Of a stretch of DNA of 64,000 bases, positions 1 through 8,945 are shown one piece after another; the stretch's first letter is position 1; each line of letters begins with the position of its first letter. Position numbers and translations under genes: made by a program. The notes below the pieces were generated by a model. It made no database searches. It was not told where the DNA came from and saw nothing but the letters and a program-made list of their open reading frames with translations. Source of the DNA: JADKCL01 sp031424495. Its GTDB lineage: Bacteria > Bacteroidota > Bacteroidia > J057 > JADKCL01. The stretch lies in assembly GCA_031424495.1 (NCBI GenBank), contig JANPHP010000270.1, positions 12,682-76,681 on the forward strand. Direction: 5' to 3'.

Positions 1-220
1 ATCATGCACCAAGGATGGTAACCTGCCATCTTGGCATAGTTAAAAGATGTGAAGGAATTTTTGGCCGCAGTGGTTCGCTGCAGTCACATGTTTGTTTGCC
101 CCAAAAACCGATAAGCTAACATGTTTGTTTCCAGCTCCATCAAAATTGCTAGCTTGGGTTCAGGCGAATGAGCCACTCATCGGGGGAAATGCAAATCCAA
201 AGGCAATGCATCGAATGCGA
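1..220. other. Non-coding edge of the window
   Basis: No convincing gene is seen here. The stretch lies downstream of the minus-strand regulator gene. It contains a 12-bp direct repeat, acatgtttgttt, at 86-97 and 119-130. The 138-codon open frame running right from here lies antisense to the regulator and is a shadow. Confidence 0.6.
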
Positions 221-1099
221 TTAACGCCGCTCAGCAAAGGGCAAGAGGTCGGAGGCCTTTTTCAGAATCGTCACATTAGCAGGCATTTGCTTCATTCCGT
301 CCATCGCTATTCCAGAAAGGAGAATTTTGGTGGATGTAAAATTGTGTGCCAACCTGTCGATGTAGGCCTCCGTCACATCCTTGCCAAGATTGGCAGTCAA
401 GATGCTGAGAAAATAGTCGGGGTGGCAGGTCTGTTGAATGGATTTAAGATCCTCCTCGGGTACATTGGGTCCCAAGTAAAAAACCTGATTTTTGCGCGAA
501 CGCAGTAAGTAACAAGCAAATAGCAAGCTCAATTCATGCATTTCGCCCTCAGGCAGAAACAAAACGTACTTTGGCACGCCAGGTCCCTTGATTGGCGATT
601 GTGCATCGATGGCCACCACGAGCTTTTGACGCACAAGATTGCTGACAAAATGTTCGTGAAGCGGCAGCACTGTACCGGTTTGCCACAACACCCCTACCCG
701 CTCAAAAAACGGATAAATGAGCTTGGTCATGGCATCTTCAAAACCATATTTGAGCGTGTTGCTCGCAAACACCTTTTCAAATCGCTCCTCGTCGAGCTCG
801 ACCATGGCGAGGGTCAAGGCATTGATCTGATGGGAAAATTCATCATTTACATCGTGCAGGCTCCCGCAAAAGCGGTGAATCTCCGCGCGGCCCATCTTGG
901 CAATCTTGGAAATCTTGTAGCCGTTGTCGTTGAGCATGGAGATGCTCAGCAGCAGGCGCAAGTCGTCATCATCGTAAAAACGGATGTTGGTGTCTGTGCG
1001 TTTGGGCTGCAGAATATCATACCGCTGCTCCCACATGCGCAGTGTGTGGGCTTTGATGCCCGAGATATTCTCTAAATCTCTAATAGAATAGGTTGCCAA
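221..1099 (-). CDS. MerR-family regulator with B12-binding domain (CarH/LitR-like photoreceptor)
   Basis: 292 aa. An N-terminal MerR winged-helix DNA-binding domain (about residues 3-72) is followed by a helical bundle and a C-terminal cobalamin-binding Rossmann-like domain (about 175-290). The bundle carries W139, nine residues, then E149-H150, matching the W-x9-EH motif of CarH that packs on adenosylcobalamin. H188 in EGEMHEL fits the lower axial ligand, with Glu in place of the usual Asp two residues earlier. In CarH these proteins form DNA-bound tetramers in the dark and release on light, usually controlling carotenoid genes. The residue after W139 is Gln, where Thermus CarH has the His that ligates cobalt after photolysis. 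The start codon is TTG; no upstream in-frame ATG fits. It is the last gene of a possible RDD-HAD-regulator run. No carotenoid gene is in the window, so the target is unknown. Confidence 0.88.
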   Translation of the reverse strand: MATYSIRDLENISGIKAHTLRMWEQRYDILQPKRTDTNIRFYDDDDLRLLLSISMLNDNGYKISKIAKMGRAEIHRFCGSLHDVNDEFSHQINALTLAMVELDEERFEKVFASNTLKYGFEDAMTKLIYPFFERVGVLWQTGTVLPLHEHFVSNLVRQKLVVAIDAQSPIKGPGVPKYVLFLPEGEMHELSLLFACYLLRSRKNQVFYLGPNVPEEDLKSIQQTCHPDYFLSILTANLGKDVTEAYIDRLAHNFTSTKILLSGIAMDGMKQMPANVTILKKASDLLPFAERR

Positions 1100-1141
1100 A
1101 ATCTACACTTTATGATGATAAGCACAAAGATGCAGGGATGT

Positions 1142-1765
1142 TTAGACTTTGTCGATAAATTCTAAACAAAATTTCTCAAACTGATCGTGGGATTCGGGAT
1201 CGATGAGGTATGTCTGCCAACCGATGCTGCTAGCGCCCGACAGATTGTCAGCTGAATCATCTAAGAAAAGCGTTTCCCGCGGATTGAAACCCATAGCTTG
1301 TGTGACATACTGATAGATCTCAGGATCTGGCTTGCGCATGCCCATATCATAGGAAAACCAGGTTTTCTCCATGGCAGCAAACATTTCCGCACATTCTGGG
1401 CCCCAGACAGCACCATGAATGCGATTGGTGTTGCTGAGCAAGATCACACGGTATTTTGCGCTGAGCCGACGCACCCACTCGGTGCGCCCTTCAATTGGGC
1501 CTAGCAGCAATGCATTCCAAGCGGCCTCAAGCTGCGCATCGCTTGCTGTGCTGTCGATCGCCTCCCGCAACTGCGGCAAGAAATCGGCAGGCTCGACCAC
1601 GCCGCGCTCCAGCGCTAGAAACAGGGGATCGTCCATTGCGAGCTGCCGCGCACGCGGCCCGGCAAGCTGCGTGAGGGCATGGACCGTGCGCGCAGGGTCG
1701 ATCGCATAGAGAACGCCCCCGAGGTCCAAAACGATGTTGTGAATGCCTGACTGCTGAGCCTCCAT
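1142..1765 (-). CDS. HAD-superfamily hydrolase (subfamily IA, YihX-like)
   Basis: 207 aa, a usual length for cap-I HAD phosphatases. Motif I is VLDLGGVLY with nucleophile D14. The +2 residue is Gly rather than Asp, as in the YihX-like group. Motif II is S111 in LLSNTN, motif III is K145 in RKPDPEIY, and motif IV is the D169-D170 pair with D173 in LFLDDSADN. All catalytic elements are present, so it should act as a small-molecule phosphatase in the cytoplasm; the substrate cannot be told. It starts 12 bp after the RDD-protein gene and ends 42 bp before the MerR/B12 regulator, suggesting co-transcription on the minus strand. Confidence 0.9.
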   Translation of the reverse strand: MEAQQSGIHNIVLDLGGVLYAIDPARTVHALTQLAGPRARQLAMDDPLFLALERGVVEPADFLPQLREAIDSTASDAQLEAAWNALLLGPIEGRTEWVRRLSAKYRVILLSNTNRIHGAVWGPECAEMFAAMEKTWFSYDMGMRKPDPEIYQYVTQAMGFNPRETLFLDDSADNLSGASSIGWQTYLIDPESHDQFEKFCLEFIDKV

Positions 1766-1777
1766 CTGTCTACGGAA

Positions 1778-2491
1778 TCAGTTGATGTGAGCATAATCCT
1801 TGAGCACAAACCGCAAAAATTGCTCTGCATTCATGGTTGTGGGCGGCTTCACGCCCATGACATGGCATACCCGGTTGGCGCAAACGTTGAGAATGGAGTG
1901 GTCGCCGTCCAAGCGGTGCTGCTTCAAAACATCTCTGATGGTATTGATATCGACATCGTCGAGTTTTTTTACTTCGGGGAAGAGCGCTTCATAGCCCTCT
2001 TTGTTGGGGGCAAAAACGGTATCTGAAAGGGAGACTTTGCGCTCCAACTTGATCACCGTGGTGCCAGCGATCATGTCGCCGAGACGCTGACCGCGTTTGG
2101 TGAATGCGATGGAAGCCAGCGAAGTCGCTCCGTAAAATATCGCAGGATTGGTTTCGAGCAACCTGAAGACCCAACGCAAAACGAAATTGCCCAGATTGGG
2201 TGGCCCGCCATCAACGCGCACGACCTTGATGCGCATGGCCATTTTGCCGACGCTCTGCCCCTGAAACAGCGCCTCGCAGAGCAGGTGGTAAAGCAAAGCG
2301 GGAACGGTCAACAAAGCAACGATGCCCGATGAAGGCTGCCCCATGATCACGGCAGCAACCAAGACCGCGATTCCTACGTATGCGACGATGATCACGATGT
2401 CGATGAGCCAAGCAAGGATCCTATCAAAAATCGTTGCGAGTTCATACTCGATTTCGATATTTTGCGTGGTTGTTATTTTGATTTTGGTCAC
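1778..2491 (-). CDS. RDD family membrane protein
   Basis: 237 aa with a GTG start. The RDD domain covers roughly residues 18-150, with R24 and D31 in the first hydrophobic helix (FDRILAWLID). A second hydrophobic pair, the loop motif GQSVGKMAMRIKVV and FVLRWVFRLLE follow. A hydrophilic tail of about 90 residues (from about 150) is cytoplasmic by charge. RDD proteins are small multi-pass proteins, some linked to transport or stress. Divergent from the SpoIIM-like gene across only 48 bp, it probably belongs functionally to the adjacent SpoIIM/MoxR/DUF58 cassette, where RDD proteins are frequent neighbours (family knowledge). The exact role is unknown. Confidence 0.88.
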   Translation of the reverse strand: MTKIKITTTQNIEIEYELATIFDRILAWLIDIVIIVAYVGIAVLVAAVIMGQPSSGIVALLTVPALLYHLLCEALFQGQSVGKMAMRIKVVRVDGGPPNLGNFVLRWVFRLLETNPAIFYGATSLASIAFTKRGQRLGDMIAGTTVIKLERKVSLSDTVFAPNKEGYEALFPEVKKLDDVDINTIRDVLKQHRLDGDHSILNVCANRVCHVMGVKPPTTMNAEQFLRFVLKDYAHIN

Positions 2492-2539
2492 TGGAAAAGA
2501 ATTAATAATTTAGGCAATCCTTAATCGTCAACGAAGATA

Positions 2540-3610
2540 ATGAGAGAAACCGCCTTCCTCAAACAAAACGAAAAAAAGTGGAAAGAGTTCGAGGCGCTCG
2601 TCCATGCCAAAAAAGGCATGGTGACCCCAGACAAGATCGCTGAGCTCTTCATCGAGGTTACGGATGATTTGGCCTTTTCCCGCACGCACTATCCGCAGAG
2701 CACGACCACACAGTACCTCAATGGGCTTGCAGGACAGCTGCACCAAGCCATCGTGCGCAACAAGAAACCGAAGTCGGGCAGCTTCAAGACGTTTTGGCTT
2801 CAAGAGTTGCCGCAGATCATGTTTGAGACGCGCTTCAAGCTCCTGTATGCCTTTGCGATCTTTGTCGTGGCCATCATCATCGGTGCTGCATCCACCAACT
2901 ACGACATCAACTTTGTGCGCACCATTTTGGGCGACGAATATGTCGAGATGACCCTCGACAACATCGACCGCGGCAAGCCGCTCGGGGTCTACGCCACCCA
3001 GGGCGAGGTCGACATGTTTTTATCGATCACCGTGAACAATGTGAAGGTGAGTTTTCTCGCTTTTGTGATGGGTTTGCTCCTCTCGGCCGGCACGGCCTAC
3101 ATCCTATTTAACAATGGTATCATGGTCGGCGCGTTTATGACCTTCCTATTCAAACATGGCTACTTGAAGGAAACGATACTCACAGTATTCATCCACGGCA
3201 CGCTAGAGCTGAGTGCAATTGTGATTGCAGGCTCAGCAGGCTTTCAATTGGGGCATGCCATTCTCTTTCCGCGAACGCATTCCCGCTTGGAGTCGTTGCG
3301 CATCGGGGCGCTCAAAGGCATCAAGATCATTGCGGGCCTGATTCCGGTCTTCATCGCCGCCGGCTTTTTGGAGGGCTTTGTAACCCGGCACACAGAGATG
3401 CCTGCCGTGATGAGCCTTGCCATCATCGTCGGCTCGCTCGGATTCATCGTCTACTACTTCATTGTGTACCCGATGCAACTGCATCAAAGTACCATAGACC
3501 TCACGGGCACCAATCCCTTTACCGACCCTCGGAGTACCCTCGGTGCCCAAAGCGCCAAAATCATGACCAGCCCCTGGAGCACCACGACCACCAAGATTGA
3601 GACAAAATGA
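2540..3610 (+). CDS. Stage II sporulation protein M (SpoIIM) family membrane protein
   Basis: 356 aa. A soluble N-terminal helical region (about 1-95) precedes several transmembrane helices (about 100-118, 168-190, then three or four more up to about 320). The FIHGTLELSAIVIAG stretch matches the HG-x-x-E helix typical of the SpoIIM family, which in sporulating Firmicutes works with the peptidoglycan hydrolases SpoIID/P. Bacteroidota do not sporulate, and their homologues sit in clusters with MoxR and DUF58 genes, as here. It is the first gene of a six-gene plus-strand operon; its stop overlaps the next start (ATGA at 3607). It probably helps form an inner-membrane complex; the function is not established. 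Confidence 0.88.
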   Translation: MRETAFLKQNEKKWKEFEALVHAKKGMVTPDKIAELFIEVTDDLAFSRTHYPQSTTTQYLNGLAGQLHQAIVRNKKPKSGSFKTFWLQELPQIMFETRFKLLYAFAIFVVAIIIGAASTNYDINFVRTILGDEYVEMTLDNIDRGKPLGVYATQGEVDMFLSITVNNVKVSFLAFVMGLLLSAGTAYILFNNGIMVGAFMTFLFKHGYLKETILTVFIHGTLELSAIVIAGSAGFQLGHAILFPRTHSRLESLRIGALKGIKIIAGLIPVFIAAGFLEGFVTRHTEMPAVMSLAIIVGSLGFIVYYFIVYPMQLHQSTIDLTGTNPFTDPRSTLGAQSAKIMTSPWSTTTTKIETK

Positions 3611-4515
3611 TCAACACTGAAAAATTGGAGCTCCTGCACCGTCGCAACTTTGGGGAAGTTGTGGGCGATGCATTCACGTTCATTCGCCTGAATCTCGGGC
3701 TGATCTTGAAAGTGCATTTTTTGCTGTCACTGCCCATGATCATCGTGACAGCAGCGATTTTTGTCTTGCTGTTTCGTGATCACTTTTCGCTCGTTGGCAC
3801 GCTGTCATCAGGTGTTTTCAATGACTCGATCGCATTCAAGGACGATTTTACCAATTTTGCCGTTGCGCAGCTCTTTTCTATGCTGGCTGTGATGCCCGTG
3901 AGCATCAATACCTTTTTGATCGTGGACCGCTACACGCGTAGCGAGACTGGCATCGTCACCTTTGAGGAAGTGGCCAAGCTTGCCCGGCAGAAGTACCTGC
4001 CTGTGATGGCTGCGAAACTGATCATCGCACCGATCATCTTCTTTACGAGTTTCATGCTGGTGCTGCCCGGGATCGCATTTTTCACTTTGTTCCTTTGCGT
4101 CGAGTTGCTCATCATCCAGCACAACTTCGGCATCTTCAAGGCGATTGGCCGCTCGACCACGATCATGTCGCGCTTCTTTTGGATGCCTTTTTTGTTCAAT
4201 CTCGTGTTTGTGCTCGTGTATTTTATTTTCATCGGGCTCATGCAGCTGCCTGTGATGGCGCTAGAAAAAGCGACAGACCTCACGACAGGACGCATCGACC
4301 CTAGCAGCATTTGGTCCATTGCAGCGATGACCCTGCGCACATTCAACACCGTGCTCAGCTACATCATCTACACGATACCCACGGCTGCCATGGCCATCAT
4401 GTATTTCTCGCTGCGCGAGCGTGCGAGTCAGTCGAGCCTCATGGACCGCATCTGGAGCATCGGTTTGGAAAAGAAAAAGAAAAACGAATTCAGCCTGGGC
4501 GATGAACAGTACTAA
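3607..4515 (+). CDS. Multi-pass membrane protein of the SpoIIM/MoxR cassette
   Basis: 302 aa, not matched to a named family by eye. It has about six hydrophobic segments (near residues 35-57, 80-105, 135-165, 190-215 and 240-270) and a basic C-terminus rich in Lys (KKKKNE). It overlaps the SpoIIM-like gene upstream by ATGA, and its last codons overlap the next gene, so it is translationally coupled to both. A membrane protein in this slot is common in the Bacteroidota version of the cassette (general knowledge). It is probably a structural part of the same inner-membrane complex. Confidence 0.82.
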   Translation: MINTEKLELLHRRNFGEVVGDAFTFIRLNLGLILKVHFLLSLPMIIVTAAIFVLLFRDHFSLVGTLSSGVFNDSIAFKDDFTNFAVAQLFSMLAVMPVSINTFLIVDRYTRSETGIVTFEEVAKLARQKYLPVMAAKLIIAPIIFFTSFMLVLPGIAFFTLFLCVELLIIQHNFGIFKAIGRSTTIMSRFFWMPFLFNLVFVLVYFIFIGLMQLPVMALEKATDLTTGRIDPSSIWSIAAMTLRTFNTVLSYIIYTIPTAAMAIMYFSLRERASQSSLMDRIWSIGLEKKKKNEFSLGDEQY

Positions 4516-5293
4516 GCACATTTTGGGCCTTTTGGCAATTGCAATCTTGTTGTGCGTGCCTGCGGGTCCACTCTTCGCGATTGAGCTGCCACCGTCCCCC
4601 CCAACTCCTACGGATCAGTCTCAGGAATCTGGTCAATATGTCGAGCGCAAATTCGACCCGGAGCGGCTCGAACGGTACCGCAATGATGCCAAGTACCAAT
4701 ACAAACGCGACAAGCCCGAGCCTCCTCAGCGCAAGCCCAAGCCGCGCGAAGAACGCCGCGTTTCAGAGGCTCGCCCCGTGCACTACGATGGCCCTAGCGC
4801 CGACCTCTCAGGCCTCGGCACGGTTGCCAAAGTCATAATGTGGGTGGTCATGATCGGTATTGTCGCATTTGTACTTCTGCAGCTCCTCCAAGTCAATTGG
4901 CGCGGACTCGCCAAAAAGAAATCTGACAAGGCCAAGGTGGTCGCTGAGAATGAGATTCCGATCGAGGAGGATGTGACCAAGATGGAGTTTGAGGACCTTG
5001 TGCAAAAGGCCATCGACGCCGGTAACTTCCGTGTCGCGGTGCGTCTGCTCTACCTGCGTGCGCTCAAGCAGCTCACTGAGCAGTCACTCATCAATTGGCA
5101 CCGTGAAAAGACCAATCACGATTACATCCGTGAACTCAAGGACAAAAACTTGCGCCCAGGATTCAGCGACGTCACGCTGATCTTTGAGTACATTTGGTAT
5201 GGCGAATTCCCAGTGAACAAGGACGATTTCAACCTTGCGCGGGCCTCTTTCATTCGGTTTGAACAAACACTGAGGCAAAATCATGCGGTCTAA
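4502..5293 (+). CDS. DUF4129 domain-containing membrane protein
   Basis: 263 aa from the ATG at 4502, chosen because it gives a clear signal peptide (hydrophobic residues about 6-26, ending FA). A Pro/Arg/Lys-rich extracytoplasmic stretch follows, then one transmembrane helix (about 112-132). The C-terminal DUF4129 domain (about 160-260) shows AVRLLYLRALKQL and the FEYIWYGEF motif. DUF4129 is often found at the C-terminus of transglutaminase-like proteins or as a stand-alone partner of MoxR/DUF58 genes; no transglutaminase domain is present here. The start lies inside the previous gene (14-bp overlap) and the end overlaps the DUF4350 gene by 11 bp. Confidence 0.87.
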   Translation: MNSTKHILGLLAIAILLCVPAGPLFAIELPPSPPTPTDQSQESGQYVERKFDPERLERYRNDAKYQYKRDKPEPPQRKPKPREERRVSEARPVHYDGPSADLSGLGTVAKVIMWVVMIGIVAFVLLQLLQVNWRGLAKKKSDKAKVVAENEIPIEEDVTKMEFEDLVQKAIDAGNFRVAVRLLYLRALKQLTEQSLINWHREKTNHDYIRELKDKNLRPGFSDVTLIFEYIWYGEFPVNKDDFNLARASFIRFEQTLRQNHAV

Positions 5294-6476
5294 GCTCCCC
5301 TATATCATTCTGGCAGTCTTGTTTGTGGGCTATATCCTATTGGAAATGCTTGGCCCGCAACCCACCAATTGGAATCCTTCGTTCGCGCAGGACAAAGATG
5401 TGCCTTTCGGAAGTCGGCTTGTGTTTGAAAGCCTGCCCGATCTATTTCCCAGCGGCAAGATCACGACGGTGGATGAAAGCCCTGCCAAAGTGCTCAAGAC
5501 CTTCGAAAAAGGGAAAAGCAACTACATCATCATTCAGGAAGAATTCAATACCGATCAGTTTGAAGCAAAAGCCTTGATGGATTTCGTGAATCGGGGCAAT
5601 GATGTCTTCATCGCTGCCTCCATTTTTGATGGTTCACTCGCAGATTCCCTCAAAATCAATAACAAAAACAATTATTGGGAGATCTTTGAAAGCTTCAATG
5701 AAACACCTTCCAAAAACGACTACCTCACACTTTCAGAGGACATCGATCCTGATCAAAAACACTTTCCCTTGCTTGACAATGTGGTGTACAGCAGCCTGTC
5801 ATCTTCGATCGCAGACGCTGAGATCTTGAGCGTCAATAAAAGGACGGAAACGATGTTTGTCCGTGTTCCCCACGGGGATGGTTTTTTCTACCTGCACTCC
5901 GTGCCCCTCATGTTTACCAACTACTTCATGGTAGACCCGGTAAACAATCAATACATCAGCAAAAGCCTTTCTGTATTGGAAGACCGTGATGTCTTGTGGG
6001 ATGAATATTTCAAGCCGGGCAAGGTCAGGACCGAATCATCTGTGAGCTACCTGCTGGACCAAACGTCGCTCAAATGGGCTTGGTTTCTCACGCTCGCAGG
6101 CGTGCTGCTGTTTGTGGTGTTTGAAAGCAAACGCAAGCAACGCATCATTCCCGCGATCGAGCCGCCTCACAATACCACCCTGGAGTTTACCGAGACGGTG
6201 GGCCTCCTCTATTTTGCCCACGGCGACCACAAAGACATCAGCGAAAAGAAGATCAAGTTCCTGCTGGAATACATCCGCAATCGCTGGAGCCTCTCGACTT
6301 CTGAACTGGGTGAAGAATTCAGGGATAAATTGTGCGCCAAATCGGGCGTGCATCGCATGGATATCGAAAAACTCTTTACCTTGATCGAGCGAATCCACAA
6401 GGCTACCGAAGTGGAGGAAGACGCGCTGATGCAACTGTCGCGTTGGATCGAGGATTTCTACGCAAAGTCAAAATAA
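5283..6476 (+). CDS. DUF4350 domain-containing membrane protein
   Basis: 397 aa. An N-terminal membrane anchor (about 5-22) precedes an extracytoplasmic DUF4350-like alpha/beta domain (about 35-250; NYIIIQEEF and DFVNRGNDVFIAA resemble the GATase-like strand-turn-helix layout). A second transmembrane helix (about 262-282) and a cytoplasmic C-terminal domain of about 110 residues follow. In this cassette the DUF4350 protein regularly stands between DUF4129 and MoxR genes. It is translationally coupled to DUF4129 (overlap 5283-5293). The MoxR gene starts 49 bp later. No enzymatic residues can be assigned. Confidence 0.85.
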   Translation: MRSKLPYIILAVLFVGYILLEMLGPQPTNWNPSFAQDKDVPFGSRLVFESLPDLFPSGKITTVDESPAKVLKTFEKGKSNYIIIQEEFNTDQFEAKALMDFVNRGNDVFIAASIFDGSLADSLKINNKNNYWEIFESFNETPSKNDYLTLSEDIDPDQKHFPLLDNVVYSSLSSSIADAEILSVNKRTETMFVRVPHGDGFFYLHSVPLMFTNYFMVDPVNNQYISKSLSVLEDRDVLWDEYFKPGKVRTESSVSYLLDQTSLKWAWFLTLAGVLLFVVFESKRKQRIIPAIEPPHNTTLEFTETVGLLYFAHGDHKDISEKKIKFLLEYIRNRWSLSTSELGEEFRDKLCAKSGVHRMDIEKLFTLIERIHKATEVEEDALMQLSRWIEDFYAKSK

Positions 6477-6525
6477 TACATCTATCTAGGGTTGCAGAAT
6501 CAGCCCGCCAAGGAAGACTACACGC

Positions 6526-7509
6526 ATGGACACACCTGAAATGTTTCAGAATAGCAGGCTCGACCTGACCGCACTCCGCGATGGCGTGCACCGCATGAAA
6601 GACGAGGTCGCGAAGGTGATCGTGGGGCAAGAAAAAGTGATCGAGCTGCTCATCGTCGCCCTGCTCGCCGACGGGCACGTGCTCATCGAAGGCGTACCGG
6701 GCGTCGCCAAGACCCTGAGCGCAAAACTGCTGGCCCGCACATTCAGCGTAGATTTTTCCCGCATCCAATTCACGCCCGACTTGATGCCGAGCGACGTGAT
6801 CGGTACCTCGATCTTCAATCAAAAGACCAACGATTTCGAGTTTCGCAAGGGGCCGATCTTCAGCAATATCGTCCTCATCGACGAGATCAACCGTGCACCT
6901 GCAAAAACGCAGGCAGCACTCTTTGAATCGATGGAGGAGCGGCAGATCACGATCGACGGGCATACCTACAAATTGGCGCCTCCATTTATTGTGTTGGCGA
7001 CACAAAACCCTGTGGAGCACGAGGGCACCTATCGCCTGCCTGAGGCGCAGCTCGACCGTTTCCTATTCAAGGTTTCGATCGACTATCCGACGCTGCACGA
7101 GGAGGAGGCCATCATCAGAGGCCACCACACACGGCAGTACACCGACCCCGTGTCGATGATCACGCCCATCCTTACCGCCGACCTCGTCGCTGCCTACCGC
7201 GAAAAGGTGCGCTCGATCCATGTCGAGGAAAAACTCATCGGCTACATTGCCCGCTTGGTGAATGATACCCGCCAAAACAAGTCGCTTTTCTTGGGCGCCT
7301 CACCGCGTGCGTCCATCGCCATCCTCAATGCCTCCAAGGCCATGGCTGCGATCAGGGGCCGCGATTTCATCACGCCCGAGGACATCCGTGAGGTGACACT
7401 ACCCGTGATGCAACACCGCATCATCCTCACGCCCGAGCGCGAGATGGAAGGCATCAAACCCGCCGACGTGATCCGCGAAATCATCCAAAAGATCGAGGTA
7501 CCGCGGTAG
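6526..7509 (+). CDS. MoxR family AAA+ ATPase
   Basis: 327 aa, the standard length for MoxR (AAA_3). Walker A is GVPGVAKT (56-63), Walker B is VLIDE (116-120) and sensor 1 is the Asn of TQNP (161). The LPEAQLDRF arginine-finger region and the GASPRA sensor-2 motif are also present. MoxR ATPases act as chaperones that assemble or activate partner complexes, typically with a von Willebrand/DUF58 protein encoded next door, as here: its TAG stop shares its last base with the GTG start of the DUF58 gene. It is cytoplasmic and likely remodels the membrane proteins encoded upstream. Confidence 0.95.
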   Translation: MDTPEMFQNSRLDLTALRDGVHRMKDEVAKVIVGQEKVIELLIVALLADGHVLIEGVPGVAKTLSAKLLARTFSVDFSRIQFTPDLMPSDVIGTSIFNQKTNDFEFRKGPIFSNIVLIDEINRAPAKTQAALFESMEERQITIDGHTYKLAPPFIVLATQNPVEHEGTYRLPEAQLDRFLFKVSIDYPTLHEEEAIIRGHHTRQYTDPVSMITPILTADLVAAYREKVRSIHVEEKLIGYIARLVNDTRQNKSLFLGASPRASIAILNASKAMAAIRGRDFITPEDIREVTLPVMQHRIILTPEREMEGIKPADVIREIIQKIEVPR

Positions 7510-8843
7510 TGAAACGATTTTTCAAAAGCCTCTACCTGAGTCCACTGTTGTTTGGGCTATTGTCGGGAAATGTCGCCCTGTTTGTCTTGGCGCATTTCGT
7601 GCCGCCTTTTCAGATCATGGCGATCGGTGCGCTGGGCCTCACAGCGACCGCGACGCTCATCGATATTGCGGTGCTGTACCGCGTACAAAAAGGTCTGGAT
7701 GGCCGCCGCATCACGCCCGAAAAGCTGAGCAATGGCGACCACAATGAGATCACGGTCGAGATCGACAACTTCTACAATTTTGCCGTGCGGGCAGAGGTCA
7801 TCGACGAGTTGCCCTTTCAATTTCAGAAGCGCGACACGCTGTTTCATACCAAAGTCGATTCTGGCAAGCGCCAAGAGCTGCTGTACAGCGTGCGCCCCAT
7901 CAAGCGTGGCGAATATGAATTTGGTGCGCTCAAAGTCTATGCGCGCACAGCAATGGGCATCATCGCACGTCGCTTTGAGTTTGAGATGGGCAAGACCCTG
8001 CCAGTTTATCCCAGCTATATGCAAATGCGTCAATATGAACTGCTTGCGATGAGCAATCGCCTGCAAGACATCGGTGTGAAGCGCATTCGCCGACTCGGAC
8101 ACAGTATGGAGTTTGAGCAGATCAGGGAATATGTCGTCGGCGACGACCTGCGCACGCTCAATTGGAAAGCGACGGCCCGCGCCAATCGCTACATGGTAAA
8201 CCAATATACCGAGGAAAAATCACAGCCGATCTATTGCGTGATCGACAAGGGCCGCATGATGAAAATGCCGTTTGAGGGGCTGAGCCTGCTCGACTATGCC
8301 ATCAATGCGACCTTGGTCATGAGCAATATTGCGATCTACAAGCAAGACCGCGCCGGCCTCATTACGTTTGCAGAGGAAATGGGTGTGGTGCTCAAGGCCA
8401 AGCGCAGTGCCACGCAAATGCAAGCCATCACCGAGATCCTCTACAACCAAAAAACACGCTACCTAGAGAGCGACTTTGAATTGCTCTACACCAATGTAAG
8501 GAGGCAGATCAGCCACCGCTCCTTGATGCTGATTTTCACCAACTTTGACAGCCTCTCGGCCATGCGCAGGCAGCTCCCCTACTTGCGCCGTTTGAACCGA
8601 GATCACCTGCTCGTCGTCATCTTTTTTGAGAATACCGAATTGCAGGAAATCATCCTCGCCCCCGCAACCAATACCAAAGAAGTTTACCTCAAAACCGTCG
8701 CCGAAAAATTTGCCTTTGAAAAGCGGCAGATTGTGCGCGAATTGAATTTGCATGGCATACAGTCGGTGCTCACGGCGCCCGAGAATTTGACGGTGAATAC
8801 GTTGAATAAGTATTTGGAATTGAAGTCTAGAGGGGTGATTTGA
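7509..8843 (+). CDS. DUF58 domain-containing protein
   Basis: 444 aa from a GTG overlapping the MoxR stop. Two N-terminal hydrophobic segments (about 10-55) anchor the protein. A beta-rich middle follows, then the DUF58 hallmark around residues 195-235 (EFEQIREYVVGDDLRTLNWKA). The C-terminal region resembles a von Willebrand A fold (IYCVIDKGRMM, where a MIDAS DxSxS would be expected). The classical DxSxS is not present, so metal binding through that site is doubtful. DUF58 proteins are the usual substrates or partners of MoxR ATPases. It is the last gene of the cassette; no clear terminator hairpin follows. Confidence 0.92.
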   Translation: MKRFFKSLYLSPLLFGLLSGNVALFVLAHFVPPFQIMAIGALGLTATATLIDIAVLYRVQKGLDGRRITPEKLSNGDHNEITVEIDNFYNFAVRAEVIDELPFQFQKRDTLFHTKVDSGKRQELLYSVRPIKRGEYEFGALKVYARTAMGIIARRFEFEMGKTLPVYPSYMQMRQYELLAMSNRLQDIGVKRIRRLGHSMEFEQIREYVVGDDLRTLNWKATARANRYMVNQYTEEKSQPIYCVIDKGRMMKMPFEGLSLLDYAINATLVMSNIAIYKQDRAGLITFAEEMGVVLKAKRSATQMQAITEILYNQKTRYLESDFELLYTNVRRQISHRSLMLIFTNFDSLSAMRRQLPYLRRLNRDHLLVVIFFENTELQEIILAPATNTKEVYLKTVAEKFAFEKRQIVRELNLHGIQSVLTAPENLTVNTLNKYLELKSRGVI

Positions 8844-8945
8844 GGGGGGGAATTTCTCTTCTTTGAACATTTTCAGCCAATATGTGTTTGTCCTTTGTCG
8901 CTGATACCTCCAAGTCAGTGGGATCACAATTTTTCCATTTACCTG

